Source: an uncultured Glaciecola sp. (GTDB taxonomy: Bacteria > Pseudomonadota > Gammaproteobacteria > Enterobacterales > Alteromonadaceae). From it: 64,000 nucleotides of DNA. This document shows, piece by piece, positions 43,686-52,171 of the stretch. The translations under genes and the position numbers were made by a program. The notes beneath the pieces are model-generated. The model was given only the letters and a program-made list of their open reading frames with translations. It was not told the DNA's origin and made no database searches. The stretch spans positions 310,001 to 374,000 of the forward strand of contig CANMCE010000003.1 in assembly GCA_947496235.1 (NCBI GenBank). The letters run 5' to 3'. Within the stretch, counting starts at the first letter, position 1. Each line of letters opens with the position of its first letter.

Positions 43686-43762
43686 ATTAGACAAAATAAT
43701 AATAACGACAGAGTGGCTTTTTTCTCGTTTTCCAGAGAAAAATCCCACCTTATGGTGCGCAA

Positions 43763-44692
43763 ATGAAAATCTTCCTTATCTGTGAAAACGAAAAGCAGAG
43801 GGTGTGGCTAAAGGCGTCGTTAAATATGATACCTCAAGTCGATGATGTCATCCCGCATGAAAAAGGTTATGAATTGGAAGTTGAAGAAAATACCTTCAAT
43901 GCTTCCGCAATTGTTGTAACCCAAGAACAATTCGCGCCCTTAAGGCGCCAACTTTCTAAACAATATTCTGCAAAAGAGTTGCCCTGCCCTATTCTTGTGC
44001 TTAGTGACAGCTTTGATAGCTTTGATGTATCAGGTTATCGCAACTACACATTAGACGCATTCCCAACTCACGCGATAACCCCCGAGATCCTCACTTATTT
44101 GCTGAATACTTTAAAACGAGATTTTCGAAAAGATATAAGGCTTAAACGCTTAGCTCACTATGATGCTTTGACTGGCGCTTGCAATAGGCATCTGTTTAGT
44201 GACCGTGCCAAACAAGCCATCAGCGCAGCGCGGCGGCAACAAGAGTGTTTATCCTTTATGTATTTTGATTTAGATAAGTTTAAACAGGTGAACGATAAAT
44301 ACGGGCATTTGGTTGGCGACAAATATCTTAAGGCATTTGTAGAAGTGGTCAATAAAAATATCCGAGATATGGACACGTTGGGGCGATTAGGAGGCGATGA
44401 ATTTGGTTTGCTATTACCGAAATTAGATAAAGCCAATGCACTTAAAATGGCACAAAGAACCTTGAAAGCATTGAAGATGCCTCAGGAGATCGGTGATCAA
44501 AAATTAAGAATTGGGGCTTCTATTGGCATTGTTTCCTTCGGAAGTGAAGAAGAAATGGACCAGCTTACTTATAAAAACCTGATTGAGTTTGGTGACACTG
44601 CATTGTTTGAAGCGAAAAAGAAACCAGGAAGTCAGGTGCAGTCTTATAACTTTGCAACCAAAACCACAAAAAAACAAAAAGTCGCGGCCTAA
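43763..44692 (+). CDS. Diguanylate cyclase with a receiver-like N-terminal domain
   Basis: 309-residue protein. The C-terminal GGDEF domain (about 130-300) has the intact GGDEF at 210-214 and an RxxD inhibitory site RDMD at 201-204, so it should make c-di-GMP from GTP and be feedback-inhibited. The N-terminal region (1-120) has the alternating beta/alpha look of a receiver (KIFLICENE, PILVLSDSFDSFD) but no acidic pocket or phospho-Asp in a clear position, so it is a degenerate receiver. Monocistronic, with a strong terminator. Confidence 0.92.
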   Translation: MKIFLICENEKQRVWLKASLNMIPQVDDVIPHEKGYELEVEENTFNASAIVVTQEQFAPLRRQLSKQYSAKELPCPILVLSDSFDSFDVSGYRNYTLDAFPTHAITPEILTYLLNTLKRDFRKDIRLKRLAHYDALTGACNRHLFSDRAKQAISAARRQQECLSFMYFDLDKFKQVNDKYGHLVGDKYLKAFVEVVNKNIRDMDTLGRLGGDEFGLLLPKLDKANALKMAQRTLKALKMPQEIGDQKLRIGASIGIVSFGSEEEMDQLTYKNLIEFGDTALFEAKKKPGSQVQSYNFATKTTKKQKVAA

Positions 44693-44716
44693 ACTTAAAC
44701 TAAGCTTCATTAAAAC

Positions 44717-44744
44717 AAAAAAGCCCAGTTTTCACTGGGCTTTT
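44717..44744. terminator. Bidirectional terminator between the GGDEF and nuclease genes
   Basis: Stem AAAAGCCCAG / CTGGGCTTTT with a TTTTCA loop between convergent genes. Confidence 0.93.
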
Positions 44745-44765
44745 GCACATCTGTAAAACAATCGA

Positions 44766-47700
44766 TTATCGACTAAATTTACCTTTAATTAATTTGTTCA
44801 CAATACCTCGACCATTAGCTCGGTTACTGTTTCTATTAGCTAAATAATCAAGATAAGTGGCTAGCCATACAGCAGTATCAGCACGGTTGATGACACCATC
44901 TTCATTCATATCTGCTGCAGGATTATAACGTCTTTGTCCTTCGACTGAATTATAAGCTCGAACGATAATGACGTAATCTCGCAAGTTCAGAACACCATCG
45001 CCATTTAAGTCAGCACGTGCTACTGGATCTTCCAGATACACACTAACGATCAATGGATCATGGTCAGATGAACGATAAGGTGATTCATCATAGTACTGGT
45101 CTGGTTTTGGCGTACTGGTAGAGCGCATATCCAAGTTGTAGTCAAATACATCAACTTCAGATGCGTTTATATTCCACTCAGCAATACCTGTAACCACTTC
45201 TGCCGCGGCATCATTAGCAAGGATATAATCAAGGGTTCCTACTTGACCGCGGAACAAGTAACTGAATGCTTCGTCAGATTCAGCCGCAGCTAAAAGGTTT
45301 TGATAACCGCCCATTTCTAGTTCAACGATAGGATCTTCTTTAGCATAAGAGTTCAAGTCACCTACCACAAACACAGGCTCACCATCAAAGGTTTGCGCTA
45401 ACCATGCTTTAAGACCTATAGCAGCTCTAACGCGAGTTAGGTTGCAATTACCCTGTCCATTATCACTGTCATCACCAGCACCACAAGAACTACCTTTTGA
45501 CTTAAGGTGGTTAACGTTGACAACAAATGTTTTACCCGACTCTAGATGTTCAAATTGCTGGGCAAATGAAGGTCTATTGCGTGGTGTAAGGAACAATGGT
45601 CCATCGGCATCTTCAATAGAGTTATCAGAAGTCAATACCTGAACCGCTCCTACAGGAGATACTGCTGCGGGTTTATAAATAATGCCAACAGACTGAGAAC
45701 TGGTTGATTGTGCAGTTCCAGCATCAATAAAGGCATAAGTACCCTCTCCCATATACGCATTTAATTCATCGGTTAATTGCGCAATAGCACTTAAGGCGTC
45801 GTAACCATCGTTTTCAATTTCAATTAAACCAACAACGTCTGCATTAATTGAAGTAATGGCTGCTACAGTTTTAGCAATCTGACGCTCAAGTTCTTCTTGA
45901 GATTCTGGTCCAAACGAACTATCGAACTCTTCGCCTAAACCGTTCCCGTTAAAGAAATTCAATACGTTGAATGACGCAATCGTTAAGTTACCTTCCAATT
46001 CTGGAGCATAAGGACGTGCTTGTGATTCAGTCAATAAGTTAGAAACTGGACGTAAACGATAGTTACTAAAACCATAGTCTAAAATATACTGGCCACCAGA
46101 GAACACAGTGCTACCAAGTCGTAACGGATTGTAAGTCGCTAACTCGCCACCGAATGTATCTGGGATTTCACCATAACTTCCATCAGTTAAGTTATCCAGA
46201 ATAATGCCGTTTCTACCATTCAATGCTTCAAGTGCAAGCGCTTCTGCAGAACCCGGCGTGTGAATTTGGGTAGGTGTATACAACATTTCTGTTGATAGTA
46301 CTACTTCACCAAATCTAGCGTAGTTATAGTTATCACTTACAGTTAAATCTTGGCTATTTTCAACTAGCATGCTTTCTAGTGATTCCAGATCAAAACCTTC
46401 CGCAAACGGCAAGGTTAAGGCAACCGGGAATACACTAGCTTGACCACATACATCTGAAATTTCGTCTGCAGCGATACTGGTTTTATTGAATTGCTCAACC
46501 ACTGTGCCGAGCACTCGTACTTGGTCACCCACTAACAAACCTGACACATCGTCACTCAGTACAAACAAAGCTTCAGAAGTTGTGGCATCACCATCTTCAT
46601 CCGCCGGCTCTTCTTGAATGAAGAATCCGCCAATGGCTTCATTAATAGAGGTTACTACAGCTTCCACTACTACAGTTTCATTGGTTAAAGGAGAGCTTGA
46701 ACCGCTTCCTTGGATTTCAGAGATATAAGTCGCAGGGTCCAAACAAAGACCAATTTCTAATCCCGGCTCTTCTCCGCCATCGAACGGATAGTTACCTAGA
46801 CCATCGAAGGTGTCTTGGGCAAAACCTTCCCATTCAAGGCTTGGATCAAATACATCATCAGGATTTGTATCACCTTCGGTGACTGAAGTTAATCTTCGAA
46901 TAGTATTGTTTTGAGTACTGATAGGACTTGAACCCCAGCGGCTACCTGGATCAAAACCTACCTGCCCAATAGCATCTAAGACTTCATTGTCGGCATTAAA
47001 TAACACAACAGCGTCGTCACCGTTAAAACTTACCGCGCCCGTTAGAACATCTGCTACATCAGTAATCGCACCTGTTGCACCAGAGTTGGCGACTACGTAG
47101 ACGTCGTTTGCGAATAACGTACCGGTTAAGTTAATCGTACTGTTAGGAGTAGATGCACCATTGTTGTATATAGCAACGGAGTATCCATCAAGACTAACGT
47201 CTGCACCTGTTAAATTAACAATTTCTACGGCTTTGTTTAAACTTGAACCTTCGATGTATTCTGAGAAGAAAATGCCGCCCAATTGAATACTGAAAGAAGC
47301 TAATGGAATTTGTTCACCAGTGGTTACACCGTCAAGTGTATTAGGTGCTACAACTGTCCAGTTGCTAATATCAAAAGTACCGTCAGCAGTGGTGTTAGGA
47401 TTACGGTAAGCGTAAGAATCTAAATATTCCCAAGCTTGACCTGTACCATCGGTATTTTGGTCACCGTAGACATCAATTAATACACCATCGCAGAAAACTT
47501 CAACTGCATCATCGCCGTTGATGGCCATTGAACCTGAAGTGTAATCTGGCGCAAAACCAAAATAGGCTTCAAAGTTTGGTTCTTCAGTGGCTATATAGAT
47601 ATAGTCGCCAGCGCTGGCAGATACTGCAGGGAAAGTAAATTCTTGACCATCAGTACCACCGCCATTGTTTGCGCTACCTACGCCACAAGCGCTTAGATCA

Positions 47701-49334
47701 GCGATGTTTTGTGTAACAAAGAGCTCTATTGCTTTAGGTGTTCCACCTGAAAGTGTGCCGTCTACTACCGTTGTTAAAATAAGCGGTGCAGCAGATGGCG
47801 TTGGAGGATCGCCCGGATCACCTGGATCACCTGGGTCTCCCGGATCACCTGGATCTCCCGGATCGCCTGGATCGCCTGGATCGCCTGGATCGCCTGGATC
47901 TTGATCACAGTTTTCAGCAGTATAAATCGCATCAACAAAGCTTGGATTGTCAACGAATGGATTTCGATTTCCTTGATACTGATAAATTTTGTTATGTCTA
48001 TTCGCTTCAATATCGTCAACTGGATCCTGTTGATGCCATTGAATAAGCGTACAAAGCATACCTAATCTAGGCTCTCCAGGACCTGTAGTGGTGTTCACTA
48101 AAACTAGGTCTGGTGTGTCATCACCGGAAGCACCTTGGTAGCGAGTGTCCATATAGAACATCATACGTGCTACGTCACCTTTCACCTCGTCACGAGGTTC
48201 GAAAGAATCGTTATCTATGCGATTGATTGGAGATTCGCTCAATGGTGCATCTGAATTGTCATAATCTAAGTTACCACGTGAACTATTGATTGAAATATCC
48301 GTGGGACGAAGATGATGGATGTCAGTGTAACCGTCTTGAGAGTTTGAAGGGAATCCATGAGAATTCGGCCAACTATGTTCACGGTTCCAGTTATCTGGGT
48401 TCGAAGATTGACTACCGCTACCGTTAGTAAATTTACTTTGCGAACGACCAGAATAAAATAAGATCACGTTGTCAGAATTATTTGGGTCTTCGTCAGAAGC
48501 AGTCAACGCACTCCAAACTTGAGAATAAGACAAAGGCGTATGGCCTTGGGTTGCTTTATCTGTCAGTAAGGCTTTTACTTGTGCAGCGGGTAATCCATCG
48601 TTAATAGCATTAAATACGTCAGCATAGAAACTTAAAGAATCAAAAGAATCCGGATCAGCAATAGGTGATAAGTCTGGGCAGTTGAAACATGGAGCGACTA
48701 GCTCGCCATCTCCTGGGTCACCTGGGTCGCCCGGATCACCTGGGTCTCCTGGATCACCCGGATCGCCTGGGTCTAAATCAGTTGTGTGCTCACCTAGATT
48801 GCTGAAGTCGTCTTGCGGTAAAGCGGTAAATTCAACGCTAGGATCAAAGGCATTGAATTCGTCTGTATCGCCTGTTGTAATTTGAGGAATACGGATAATG
48901 GTTGCGTTTTGCGTAGACACACCACCGACATTCCACGATGAACCTGGGTCAACACCTAGTTGCCCTATCGCGTCTACTGTAACGCCATTGTTTGCCAAAA
49001 CAACAGTATCATCGCCGTTAAAAAAGTTACCAGAATTCGTTAGCTGGGCGACAGCTAATATGGCATCAGCAGCGTCATTATCTGCTACCACATAAGTTTC
49101 ACCCGGCGCTAACATGCCTGAAAGTGAAATACTATTACCAGCAGAAGTATTACCATTGAAGTAGAAATCGAGCGTGTAGGTACCTAAATCAACAGCAGCT
49201 TCACCTGCATTGTAAATTTCTACAGCTTTATTGTTCGATGATCCTTCAATGTATTCTGAAATAAAGACATTGGCGTGGGCGCTAGAAGCGGCTAGCATCG
49301 CCAACGATAGAGTCGTAAGGGTCTTTTTCATCAC
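44766..49334 (-). CDS. Secreted fusion nuclease: lamin-tail, endonuclease I, ExeM-type phosphodiesterase, dockerin-like repeats
   Basis: 1522 residues. Order: signal peptide (1-21); lamin-tail domain (about 22-135, FISEYIEGSSNNKAVEIYNA); linker of GDP repeats (about 187-210); endonuclease I domain (about 225-475) with NREHSWPNSHGF and DIHHLRPTD catalytic histidines; second GDP linker (about 477-509); two more lamin-tail-like domains (about 515-690 and 690-850); OB-fold region (about 870-1000); endonuclease/exonuclease/phosphatase domain (about 1115-1430) with IASFNVLNFF, GLIEIENDG, VVGDLNSYAKEDP and SSDHDP; two dockerin-like EF-hand repeats (about 1440-1500, DLNGDGVLN and DMNEDGVIN). Joining EndA/ExeS-like and ExeM-like nucleases in one chain would allow endo- and exo-attack on extracellular DNA. 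A PHO-box-like site is 66 bp upstream. All catalytic motifs appear intact. Confidence 0.9.
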   Translation of the reverse strand: MMKKTLTTLSLAMLAASSAHANVFISEYIEGSSNNKAVEIYNAGEAAVDLGTYTLDFYFNGNTSAGNSISLSGMLAPGETYVVADNDAADAILAVAQLTNSGNFFNGDDTVVLANNGVTVDAIGQLGVDPGSSWNVGGVSTQNATIIRIPQITTGDTDEFNAFDPSVEFTALPQDDFSNLGEHTTDLDPGDPGDPGDPGDPGDPGDPGDGELVAPCFNCPDLSPIADPDSFDSLSFYADVFNAINDGLPAAQVKALLTDKATQGHTPLSYSQVWSALTASDEDPNNSDNVILFYSGRSQSKFTNGSGSQSSNPDNWNREHSWPNSHGFPSNSQDGYTDIHHLRPTDISINSSRGNLDYDNSDAPLSESPINRIDNDSFEPRDEVKGDVARMMFYMDTRYQGASGDDTPDLVLVNTTTGPGEPRLGMLCTLIQWHQQDPVDDIEANRHNKIYQYQGNRNPFVDNPSFVDAIYTAENCDQDPGDPGDPGDPGDPGDPGDPGDPGDPGDPGDPPTPSAAPLILTTVVDGTLSGGTPKAIELFVTQNIADLSACGVGSANNGGGTDGQEFTFPAVSASAGDYIYIATEEPNFEAYFGFAPDYTSGSMAINGDDAVEVFCDGVLIDVYGDQNTDGTGQAWEYLDSYAYRNPNTTADGTFDISNWTVVAPNTLDGVTTGEQIPLASFSIQLGGIFFSEYIEGSSLNKAVEIVNLTGADVSLDGYSVAIYNNGASTPNSTINLTGTLFANDVYVVANSGATGAITDVADVLTGAVSFNGDDAVVLFNADNEVLDAIGQVGFDPGSRWGSSPISTQNNTIRRLTSVTEGDTNPDDVFDPSLEWEGFAQDTFDGLGNYPFDGGEEPGLEIGLCLDPATYISEIQGSGSSSPLTNETVVVEAVVTSINEAIGGFFIQEEPADEDGDATTSEALFVLSDDVSGLLVGDQVRVLGTVVEQFNKTSIAADEISDVCGQASVFPVALTLPFAEGFDLESLESMLVENSQDLTVSDNYNYARFGEVVLSTEMLYTPTQIHTPGSAEALALEALNGRNGIILDNLTDGSYGEIPDTFGGELATYNPLRLGSTVFSGGQYILDYGFSNYRLRPVSNLLTESQARPYAPELEGNLTIASFNVLNFFNGNGLGEEFDSSFGPESQEELERQIAKTVAAITSINADVVGLIEIENDGYDALSAIAQLTDELNAYMGEGTYAFIDAGTAQSTSSQSVGIIYKPAAVSPVGAVQVLTSDNSIEDADGPLFLTPRNRPSFAQQFEHLESGKTFVVNVNHLKSKGSSCGAGDDSDNGQGNCNLTRVRAAIGLKAWLAQTFDGEPVFVVGDLNSYAKEDPIVELEMGGYQNLLAAAESDEAFSYLFRGQVGTLDYILANDAAAEVVTGIAEWNINASEVDVFDYNLDMRSTSTPKPDQYYDESPYRSSDHDPLIVSVYLEDPVARADLNGDGVLNLRDYVIIVRAYNSVEGQRRYNPAADMNEDGVINRADTAVWLATYLDYLANRNSNRANGRGIVNKLIKGKFSR
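47808..47901. repeat. Tandem 9-bp repeat coding a Gly-Asp-Pro linker (second linker)
   Basis: About ten copies of a 9-bp unit like TCACCTGGA / TCGCCTGGA (plus strand), coding GDP repeats on the minus strand. Several consecutive units are identical, so copy number may vary by slippage without breaking the frame. Confidence 0.88.
48709..48775. repeat. Tandem 9-bp repeat coding a Gly-Asp-Pro linker (first linker)
   Basis: About seven copies of the same 9-bp unit, separating the first lamin-tail domain from the endonuclease I domain. Similar to the repeat at 47808-47901, so the two arrays could also recombine and delete the endonuclease I domain in frame. Confidence 0.88.
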
Positions 49335-49400
49335 ATAGGTCCATTTTTCATTATAGTAAAAATAACCTGCACCAAAGTACAGGTCATCTATGAACTATAT

Positions 49401-49418
49401 GTGACAAAATTTTGACGG
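49401..49418 (-). promoter_or_regulatory. PHO-box-like site upstream of the fusion nuclease
   Basis: On the minus strand: CCGTCAA-AATT-TTGTCAC, 14 of 18 positions of the PhoB operator pattern, 66 bp before the start codon, the same distance class as the other sites in this window. Confidence 0.55.
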
Positions 49419-49474
49419 TCTAGTCTAAAATTGAAATTTATTGATAACTTTTCGCAAAGATGTACTTGAAGATA

Positions 49475-49498
49475 AGGTGCCTAAGTCAGGCACCTCAA
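49475..49498 (-). terminator. Hairpin after the DUF3016 gene
   Basis: GAGGTGCCT / AGGCACCTT stem with a short loop, right after the DUF3016 stop on the minus strand; the T-run is weak (TTATCTT). Confidence 0.55.
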
Positions 49499-49501
49499 GC
49501 G

Positions 49502-50053
49502 CTACGCGGCTTTTACATCTTTAAATGTAGAATTGAACCAATCGGTCAACATTTTTTTCTCATAATAAAGCGGGCGGTCATTTCGGATAGAGCGAGGTCC
49601 TTCCAAAAATCCCATATCCTTAAGTTTAACATTTTCGGACATTAGGACTTCACCGGCTTGATCAATCAATTCATACGAAAATTGCATTCTAGGAATATCA
49701 ATACGACGAATTACTCTTACGTCATACATATTAGGATCATTAAACAGTGACATTCCAGCTCTTGTATCACCAGCCAAATCTAAATCTGTTACTTGCATTT
49801 TTAATTGATAACCTGCAGGTAACTCTGCGGTTAACTTTTCAAAATGCTTTTGAATAGTATTAAATACATAGCGACGATACTTTTCAGTACTGCTGATACG
49901 GTCTCGAACATCAGTAAAAGATTTAGGCTCTATCCATTCAATTCTTACAGAATTCTCTTCACTTTCTGTCACTACAGTTGAGGATTCTTCTTCAGCCGCT
50001 AATACATGGCTACTTGATAGAAGCAAGGCAAGGCTTAAGATTATTGGTTTCAT
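49502..50053 (-). CDS. DUF3016 domain protein
   Basis: 183 residues, signal peptide about 1-19 (cut after VLA), then a DUF3016 domain with RIEWIEPKSFTDVRDRISST and YQLKMQVTDLDLAGDTR. Family members are periplasmic proteins of unknown function found in Gammaproteobacteria; the TDLDLAG segment and strand pattern resemble lipoprotein-like GNA1162/DUF3016 folds. It is monocistronic and follows a weak ribosome binding site (GAGG before the start). No partner genes recognised. Confidence 0.85.
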   Translation of the reverse strand: MKPIILSLALLLSSSHVLAAEEESSTVVTESEENSVRIEWIEPKSFTDVRDRISSTEKYRRYVFNTIQKHFEKLTAELPAGYQLKMQVTDLDLAGDTRAGMSLFNDPNMYDVRVIRRIDIPRMQFSYELIDQAGEVLMSENVKLKDMGFLEGPRSIRNDRPLYYEKKMLTDWFNSTFKDVKAA

Positions 50054-50143
50054 AGAACACCCCCTTGAGGTAATTAGTAAGCTTAATTATAAACTAGCTA
50101 CTTAATATACGTTAATTTTTTCATTTTAGTTGCTTAACGTCGT

Positions 50144-50509
50144 TTATAAAGGTTTTGGCAAAATACCTGATTGCTCAATTAAACCACAAAATCGAGTAAG
50201 GTTTTCCCCAAACAAATACGGATTCTTATCCTCTGAAATACAATATCGTTGATGAAAAATATTAATTGAATCAACGTTTTCAGTTACTTCGATAACATAA
50301 TCTGTTTGATGCGGTTTCAGTGACATATTGTTGCGCATGAAATCATCTCGCAACGTCATTATCTTCTGTCTATCAGGCAAATTGATCACGGTACCTGTCC
50401 AACTTGAAAAAGTTTGACCAATACTCATAATTGCATCTCTTGCCCAGTTTGTTTGCAAGACCCAAATAATTAATAGCACTTGCACGACGATAATAATTTT
50501 GCGCCACAT
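50144..50509 (-). CDS. Small protein with N-terminal membrane anchor, unknown
   Basis: 121 residues. Hydrophobic segment at about 4-20 (KIIIVVQVLLIIWVLQ), then a predicted periplasmic part with a pair of cysteines (RYCISED and TRFCGLI) that may form a disulfide. I do not recognise the family. It lies 90 bp upstream of the DUF3016 gene in the same direction, and 222 bp from divergent ccoG. Confidence 0.65.
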   Translation of the reverse strand: MWRKIIIVVQVLLIIWVLQTNWARDAIMSIGQTFSSWTGTVINLPDRQKIMTLRDDFMRNNMSLKPHQTDYVIEVTENVDSINIFHQRYCISEDKNPYLFGENLTRFCGLIEQSGILPKPL

Positions 50510-50652
50510 GTATTAAGCCGTTCTCCTTTATACAACAGGGAGTTACTGTATATTGTGAATACTTCCTATTGTCAACGCTTACCTTCATTAGAGGGTATCT
50601 AATATTAAAAGTTCGTATGATGTTTAAATACAAAGAGTGAATGTTGATAATA

Positions 50653-50666
50653 TTGATCTCAGTTAA
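50653..50666 (+). promoter_or_regulatory. Weak FNR-box-like sequence before ccoG
   Basis: TTGAT-CTCA-GTTAA compared with FNR consensus TTGAT-N4-ATCAA; the left half is perfect, the right half matches 3 of 5. The position is about 65 bp before the start. Plausible because ccoG is often under FNR control, but weak. Confidence 0.28.
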
Positions 50667-50731
50667 TACTTTAGTGGTCAAACTTGTTATACTGTTGCAA
50701 AAGTCATAGTCGTATAGGAATTGCCTTACAC

Positions 50732-52171
50732 ATGAATGAAAAAATTAAGGTAAAGGACGTCACGCCGGTCAAGGTAGAAAAGCCAACGTCATCAGTTAAG
50801 AAACCCAATTATTCTGCCCGCAGTCGAATTTATGTCCGGGCTGTTGAAGGTATTTTCGAAAATATTAGGCGTTTCTTTGGACTCATTTTTCTTGGGGGCT
50901 TTGCTTTAGTCCCTTGGATTCCCTATGACGGTCAACAAGCTGTGCTTTTCAATATCGCGGAACAACGATTTAATATATTTTCTCTCACCTTGTGGCCCCA
51001 AGATTTAACCGTTTTAGCTTACATACTAATAGTTTCGGCATTTGCCTTATTTTTTGTAACCACCTTTGCTGGGCGAGTATGGTGTGGATTTATGTGTCCT
51101 CAAACCACCTGGACTTTTATTTACATCTGGTTTGAAGAAAAAATCGAAGGACCAAGAAATAAACGAATGAAGCTTGATCAGCGCAAAATGGACGCTGATA
51201 AGTTTATTCGTAAAACACTCAAGCATATCGCTTGGGTGGGAGTTGCATTACTGACGTCATTAACCTTTGTGGGTTACTTCACACCCATCGATCAGTTGTT
51301 TGTCGACTTTTTTACCCTTAATACCCCTTTCTGGATTGGTTTTTGGGTCATCTTCTTTACTGTTTGTACTTATGGTAACGCTGGATATATGCGAGAAATT
51401 ATGTGTACTCACATGTGTCCTTATGCGCGTTTTCAGTCTGCTATGTTTGACAAAGACACCTTTACTGTCTCTTACAACCCAACCCGAGGTGAAAAACGAG
51501 GTCCTAGAACTCGTAAAATGTCCCAAGAAGAAGTTCAAGCAAAAGGACTTGGTGATTGCATCGACTGTAACCTTTGCGTACAGGTCTGCCCCACCGGCAT
51601 AGACATTCGCAACGGACTTCAATATGAATGTATCAATTGTGGTTCTTGTGTGGACGCTTGTAATGGGGTGATGGACAAAATGGGATATGACAGAGGACTC
51701 ATCAGCTTCACGTCTGAACATCAACTTGCAGGTGGCACGACTAAAATTGTTCGACCTAAACTTATCGGCTATGCCATTGTTCTTACCCTCATGTGTAGTT
51801 TGTTAGTCTGGGATTTAGCCTCAAGAGTGCCCTTAGAGCTGGATATAATTCGTGACCGAAATTCTCTTGATCGGGAAAATATGGAAGGCTTTATTGAAAA
51901 TGTGTATACATTGAAAGTCCTTAATAAGTCTCAAGACGAAGCTACCTATACGATTTCGGTAGAAGGTTTACAAGATTCCAAATTTTATGGTGATCAGCAA
52001 GTGACCGTACCTGGCGGTGGTGTCTACACATTACCTGTCAGTATTGGGGTCTCTCCTGATAATCTTGAAGTTGGTACCCAAAAGATTTACATACACGTTA
52101 GTACTGTTACAGCACAAGGTGATACTATAGAGGTAAGCGAACCTACTACCTTTATATTTACCGGTGTCTGA
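50732..52171 (+). CDS. ccoG: Cytochrome c oxidase accessory protein CcoG (FixG/RdxA)
   Basis: 479-residue membrane ferredoxin that supplies reduced copper for cbb3 oxidase assembly. Start at MNEKIKVKDV (50732) is preferred; a frame open from 50684 adds 16 residues without a ribosome binding site. Four or five transmembrane helices, the FixH/NapH-like motif GRVWCGFMCPQTTW, and two ferredoxin clusters CIDCNLCVQVCP and CINCGSCVDAC. The C-terminal Ig-like domain is present. The cbb3 structural genes are not in the window. It overlaps srkA by 8 bp. Confidence 0.93.
   Translation: MNEKIKVKDVTPVKVEKPTSSVKKPNYSARSRIYVRAVEGIFENIRRFFGLIFLGGFALVPWIPYDGQQAVLFNIAEQRFNIFSLTLWPQDLTVLAYILIVSAFALFFVTTFAGRVWCGFMCPQTTWTFIYIWFEEKIEGPRNKRMKLDQRKMDADKFIRKTLKHIAWVGVALLTSLTFVGYFTPIDQLFVDFFTLNTPFWIGFWVIFFTVCTYGNAGYMREIMCTHMCPYARFQSAMFDKDTFTVSYNPTRGEKRGPRTRKMSQEEVQAKGLGDCIDCNLCVQVCPTGIDIRNGLQYECINCGSCVDACNGVMDKMGYDRGLISFTSEHQLAGGTTKIVRPKLIGYAIVLTLMCSLLVWDLASRVPLELDIIRDRNSLDRENMEGFIENVYTLKVLNKSQDEATYTISVEGLQDSKFYGDQQVTVPGGGVYTLPVSIGVSPDNLEVGTQKIYIHVSTVTAQGDTIEVSEPTTFIFTGV

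Noticed and set aside
47808-48775. CRISPR-like repetition
   Set aside because: The units are 9 bp, contiguous, without spacers, and code for a Gly-Asp-Pro linker in frame.
47665-48885. Several open frames on both strands across the GDP-repeat arrays
   Set aside because: They arise because a 9-bp repeat without stops is open in several frames; the composition is repetitive and the nuclease frame explains the DNA.
50653-50666. FNR control of ccoG as a finding
   Set aside because: Only the left half-site is good; kept as a low-confidence feature only.
51260-51724. 154-codon minus-strand frame inside ccoG
   Set aside because: Antisense shadow of the iron-sulfur and transmembrane region of CcoG.
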